Part shown: positions 60,458 through 64,000 of the stretch, in pieces
How positions within the stretch are numbered: the first letter of the stretch is position 1
Layout: each line of letters opens with the position of its first letter
Origin: Paraescarpia echinospica
Lineage: Eukaryota > Annelida > Polychaeta > Sabellida > Siboglinidae
Direction of reading: 5' to 3'
Assembly: GCA_020002185.1 (NCBI GenBank)
Contig: JAHLWY010000201.1
Span: forward strand, 160,494 to 224,493
DNA length: 64,000 nucleotides
The notes under the pieces: generated by a model
Told to the model about the DNA's origin: nothing
Seen by the model: only the letters and a program-made list of their open reading frames with translations
Database searches by the model: none
Translations under genes and position numbers: made by a program

Positions 60458-62948
60458 GTTCCAAAGGTTGAATAGGTTGAGTGCATTTACACTGTATTAA
60501 CAGGCAATATAAACATAATAGTTTTTTTTATGACATCGAGTTCTTTCATTATTCATAAACATCATTATGGTGATTTGTCCACCTACCTTACTGGGTGTGG
60601 TTACATTCCTAAAGTAAGTTACAAAGTGTAATTAAATATATTGAAAGTGACAACTAATTGTTACAGGTGATACATGCATACCTTGGCAAGTTCTCCACAG
60701 AAAACAGTGATGTTTATGTACTACCCTGTTTTTTGGCAATATTGCTGGATAAGGGTCAGTTCACGACATGGCTGTTTGACCAGGTTAGTAGTTGTTCATG
60801 AGAATAGAACGTAACCTGTCACAATAAAAATCTGTTATGCACAAAACCCATGACCAAGAACGATACAAAGTTACTGATGTCATTCTTATTTCTTCTATCA
60901 AATGAATAAATTATGAAGTGTTAATATGTGTGACAACAAGAAAAGTTGGTCGACCAAAAACAACGTGGAGAACCACAGTGGAAAAAGAACGGAAGCAACT
61001 GGGCTGGGCAACTTGGAGCAAAGCCAGACACATAGCCGTTGACAGGGCGAGGTGGCGGAGTCGCACAGCAGCCTTATGGGCCACAAGGCCCGAAGAGGAT
61101 AGGTAAGGTAAGGTAATATGTGTGACATAATAATTGTAAAACAAAACTAAACATATGACAATAACTTATTGTTAGGGGCTAAGTCCATTATGGATTTTGT
61201 CCATGACATGCTATGTCCATGACGGGAATTTTGTCCGTGTGGGGGTTTTCCGTGAGCATTATTTCCAATCAATTCACACACAAGAAATAGTATAGATATA
61301 GTATGATGTGATGAAAGAACTGTAACAAAAAGGTAAACTGGTGTTGAACTAAACTGCCAGAAGTCAAAATAATGGAACACCATGTAGAAACTGTAAATAA
61401 CACACATTTTATTTAAAATGTAATCAAAAATACTAATATATTTGATTATCTGTAAATTATTTAACTATGTTATTTGTAGCTTAGGCTAATAAATGTGTTA
61501 ATATTATATTATTAAGTTTCGACCACCTGTACATTGTTGAGTGAGTTAGTCTGATTTTGTTCAAGTAACAATGGGTTCAAACTGTGATACCCTTACACTT
61601 ATATGTCTTTTTTACAAGCAGTAATGTGTGTTACTTATTTTTCCCTAGGTATGCTTTGCCAACTACCATTGGATCATGCTGCCCATCTGCCACCAGAACC
61701 ATTGGTTCCTGCTGGTGGCAAATACACAGGACAAGACAGTCGCAGTGCTGGACTCACTTCAGCAGGAGACGAGACGAAACAAGTTTGTCGCCCTATGGCA
61801 GTAAGTATTACCTTCCAACGAACCAGTGCGACCATTCCTACTGCTTGTGTGCACTACAATCACTTTCTTTTAGTTTCTAGCCCTACGTTAGTTAACAACT
61901 GCTATAACACCACTTATTGATTATGTGTGTCTTTACACATGTCCATGTTTTCATTGGTGTAATAAAACAGTGGAGACAGGGCTTGTTGCCTACTTCAGTG
62001 TTTATGGTAACAAGCCTTTCAGTCATGCCTGTTGTCGGTTTAGTGATATGTTTTAAGCAGGAGTATGTAGATTATTTTAACATGTGCCCTGTAGTCAGAC
62101 TATACTTTCAATACACTTTGCAAATAATTGTGATATCTGGATAGCATGGATATTGTTTCTGTATTCGTAAGTTCCGTTATTTTTAAGAGATGCCTGAATT
62201 AAGGTGTGAAATGACTGATAAATGTGAACGGATTTCTGTCCTTCTTCCAGGAAGTACACGCAAGGGAGAAATGGAAAGCTGGACTTGCCATTGGAGATAT
62301 GGACAGCCATAAATGTAAGATGTGGCCAGCAGGAAGACAGCCACAGTTGTGGTGTGTTCACAATGATGGTGAGCATCATTTGAGAAATAATTAGGTCTTA
62401 CCATTAATTGTAATTTAGGATATATTAAGACAATAAATTCCTGCCAATTTGAAGAAAAAAACAGCAAATGTGCCAATCCTCCACATGGTGCTATATACAC
62501 AGAGACACAGTAGTTTGTTTCCTGGCATATTCCTACATGACATTTGCTATGTTATATATTTGAACAGTTTTTCGCAATGCTGGTTACATAAAACGTCCCT
62601 CGCTGATGTAGGGATGAAAACTTCACATGATACACACTAACTGCCAGCTCGATTACAGTAACATTGAGCATGTTATCACACTACCAAGTAGGTTTGTGTA
62701 AAGTTATATACTTCACAGAAATAGCAAAGGAAAATTGTGACCTGTATCTATGTATGTTATTAAGGGATGATATGTTTTCAGATGAGTGTATTATTTATGT
62801 AAGGAAATGTTAACATTAATGTGTATCTGTATTCCAGTATGCAAAGGCCATCAGCGTTGGAGTACCACCTCACAAGATACGCCAGTGCCATGTCGATGCT
62901 TTCAGAAAGGCAGTATTAGCAGAGTTCCTGCAATACAAGAAACAGTAA
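55079..62948 (+). CDS. Ginger-type integrase fused to a Ulp1/SENP-like cysteine protease (12 exons, partial 5')
   Basis: Exons: 55079-55275, 55702-55813, 56232-56370, 56760-56900, 57517-57678, 58028-58138, 58499-58674, 58996-60314, 60667-60783, 61649-61800, 62251-62368, 62838-62948. H2C2 zinc-binding: HSAPHAGHSG and CDGCQ with RFYWKGL. Catalytic core: VGIDLKG, LLSDQGREF and QTNGLDER give D, D-35-E. GPY/F: GKLQPQWIGPCR. Then a repeat-encoded linker (TPHSLLSTQ) and the protease: GEWLNDQVIHAYL, NYHWIMLPIC (His), VLDSLQ (Asp), QEDSHSCGVFTMM (Gln, Cys), ending YKKQ. Introns and the mix of domains fit Ginger DNA transposons or a gene domesticated from one. Breaks: one base lost in an A-run of exon 5, an out-of-register 11-bp shortening in the linker array. 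Intron 3 has a GC donor. No 5' exon or terminal inverted repeats were found. Confidence 0.88.
57418..57453. repeat. TA dinucleotide microsatellite
   Basis: Uninterrupted AT/TA run in intron 4 of the integrase-Ulp1 gene. Confidence 0.9.
58190..58335 (+). mobile_element. tRNA-derived SINE copy, partial
   Basis: Plus-strand GAAACACAGCAGTAAGAGC and GGGTTTGAATCCTGTG, then the family body to GAGTACCTGGCTACAG. It lies in intron 6 of the integrase-Ulp1 gene. Confidence 0.6.
59100..60238 (+). repeat. 27-bp coding minisatellite between integrase and protease, about 42 units
   Basis: The unit near ACTCCACACAGTCTTCTTT followed by CCACACAG gives nine residues per unit (TPHSLLSTQ, variants TPHSLPASQ). 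The frame entering from the GPY/F exon stays open to a TAA at 60236-60238. A unit near 60085 lacks 11 bp, so the frame leading into the protease (AKVTVGGISMTSKD) differs from that entering. Minus-strand ORFs (WKEDCVESV, RRLCGVCDA) are shadows. Confidence 0.92.
60368..60455. repeat. CA dinucleotide microsatellite
   Basis: Long CA run directly after the protease donor at 60315. Confidence 0.95.
60936..61113 (+). mobile_element. 178-bp severely 5'-truncated non-LTR retrotransposon with perfect 14-bp target duplication
   Basis: Encodes VGRPKTTWRTTVEKERKQLG, then ARHIAVDRARWRSRTAAL and TRPEEDR, the extreme C-terminus of an endonuclease-RT protein, and ends in GGTAAGGTAAGG repeats. It is flanked by TAATATGTGTGACA at 60922-60935 and 61114-61127. 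It lies in intron 9 of the integrase-Ulp1 gene. Confidence 0.85.
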
Positions 62949-63699
62949 TGGCACATGCAGTCACTGAATATATACTTTAGTTTGTCATCTTACTATTTTA
63001 ATCCCACCTCATCCTATTATGTGATGGCTCTTAGTGTAATTTATAAAAATATCTTATTTATTATTATTACAGTCATGCAGTCATGCTATATGAGAATTAA
63101 TGATTACTTGTGACAATGATTTCTGAATAATTGAATTTTATATTACTTGGCTGATTAAATATTATGATATACTTTATTTGTAGCAATGTTGTATTGCAAG
63201 CGAGTGCAGCGTTATATAACGGGCTACGTGGTTTGGTTCTTTGTAAATGTATGCCAATAATTTTAGTGTATTCCTGTCGTTTTATGTTACTTTGTTTAAC
63301 GTAATAACAATCACAGCTTTAGTTTCATAAGGATCACCTCAGTTTAATTTACATTACATTAGATTGCCCATAATGTGACGTAAATATGTATGACCAGAAA
63401 GGCTATGTTATCTACGTGTTAATAATTATTTGTAACAATAGTTTTATTTTTTAATAATTGCATTTGATCACTTGTCTGATGAAACATCACAGTATTATAC
63501 AAAGGGCTAGTTTTGATCTGTGTAAGTACATAATTTTTTACATTTTATATTTCATTTAATAATACTATTTGAACTGTTATGTCACACATAATTATACACG
63601 TTGACATGATAATAAATGTTTACTTATGTAAGTCGTGAATGCATGACCCGTTTCCATAAATGTATTATTAAAGAATTGTTGAGTTACTCGGAGTTGCAT
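62949..63699 (+). other. 3' flank of integrase-Ulp1 gene; no other gene
   Basis: AT-rich, no recognisable ORF. A poly(A) candidate is listed separately. Confidence 0.4.
63611..63616 (+). terminator. Candidate poly(A) signal of integrase-Ulp1 gene
   Basis: AATAAA about 660 nt after the stop. Positional evidence only. Confidence 0.25.
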
Positions 63700-64000
63700 T
63701 GAGAAAAACTCTTTGGAAATGATGACCCCGAGATCCCCACCCTCCGTACGAATTTTGAAGTGCCTCAATGGGACTTCTAGACTGCACACAAAATGTCAGC
63801 CCCATATTTCCAGAACTGATGGAGATAAGTGCTATTTTAAAATTGTGACCCCCAGACCGCCACCCCGGACAAATTTATAAAAAATATAAAACTACGAACC
63901 GTCCCAATGGGTACGCTAGATCGCATAAAATGTCTGCCCCATACAGGCATGGCTGGCCCAGATAAGTGCCATTTTAAAATTGTGACCCCCACATTTATAA
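63700..64000. repeat. Diverged tandem repeat, about 140-bp period, running off the window
   Basis: GATAAGTGCTATTTTAAAAT then TGTGACCCCCA recurs at about 63822 and 63961. CAATGGG and AAAATGTC-GCCCCATA motifs recur at matching spacing. Confidence 0.6.

Overview
The window is eukaryotic nuclear DNA from an invertebrate animal. It has multi-exon genes with GT-AG introns and animal protein families (RAD50, AP-3 delta), CR1/L2-like non-LTR retrotransposons, Harbinger and pogo-type fragments, tRNA-derived SINEs, and a Ginger-type integrase fused to a Ulp1 protease. Amphioxus or another marine invertebrate would fit, but the sequence alone does not settle the species. Tandem arrays with 25-116 bp units are exceptionally abundant; about a dozen arrays fill roughly 9 kb.

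Layout. 0-8.4 kb holds a decayed non-LTR RT fragment and two copies of a repeat family carrying an internal 13-bp or 30-bp minisatellite. 8.4-11.3 kb holds a MITE-like element and a half copy. 11,748-16,170 is the first copy of a 4.42-kb block; a nearly identical inverted copy lies at 35,405-39,825. 21.3-35.35 kb, minus strand, holds the last nine coding exons of RAD50 (about 349 residues: returning coiled coil, signature and Walker B lobe, C-terminus). Its introns are swollen by minisatellites and retroelements. The RAD50 5' exons are not in the window; the gene runs straight into the inverted block. 39.8-42.9 kb is two more arrays, the second ending at a single exon that looks like DDX54. 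43.6-43.9 kb is a possible terminal exon. 44.7-49.2 kb, plus strand, holds five hinge exons of AP-3 delta; its adaptin part is absent. 49.2-55 kb is intronic or intergenic, with a CR1-like RT and a SINE. 55.08-62.95 kb, plus strand, is a 12-exon integrase (H2C2, D-D35E, GPY/F) plus Ulp1/SENP-like cysteine protease gene, with a 27-bp coding minisatellite between the two halves.

The main observation is that several arrays were apparently born at exon edges. The RAD50 intron between exons F and G contains one array derived from the exon F 3' end plus donor (31-bp unit) and another from the exon G 5' end plus acceptor (116-bp unit). The RAD50 exon B donor, the AP-3 delta exon 3 acceptor and the DDX54-like exon acceptor are each the last unit of an adjoining array, so dozens of decoy splice sites lie beside the real ones. 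RAD50 exon E and AP-3 delta exon 2 carry in-frame stop codons just inside the homologous exon start, and RAD50 exon G has lost its AG acceptor. Each has an in-frame fallback AG 12-18 nt downstream. This is either splice-site migration or decay of broken gene copies; transcripts would decide.
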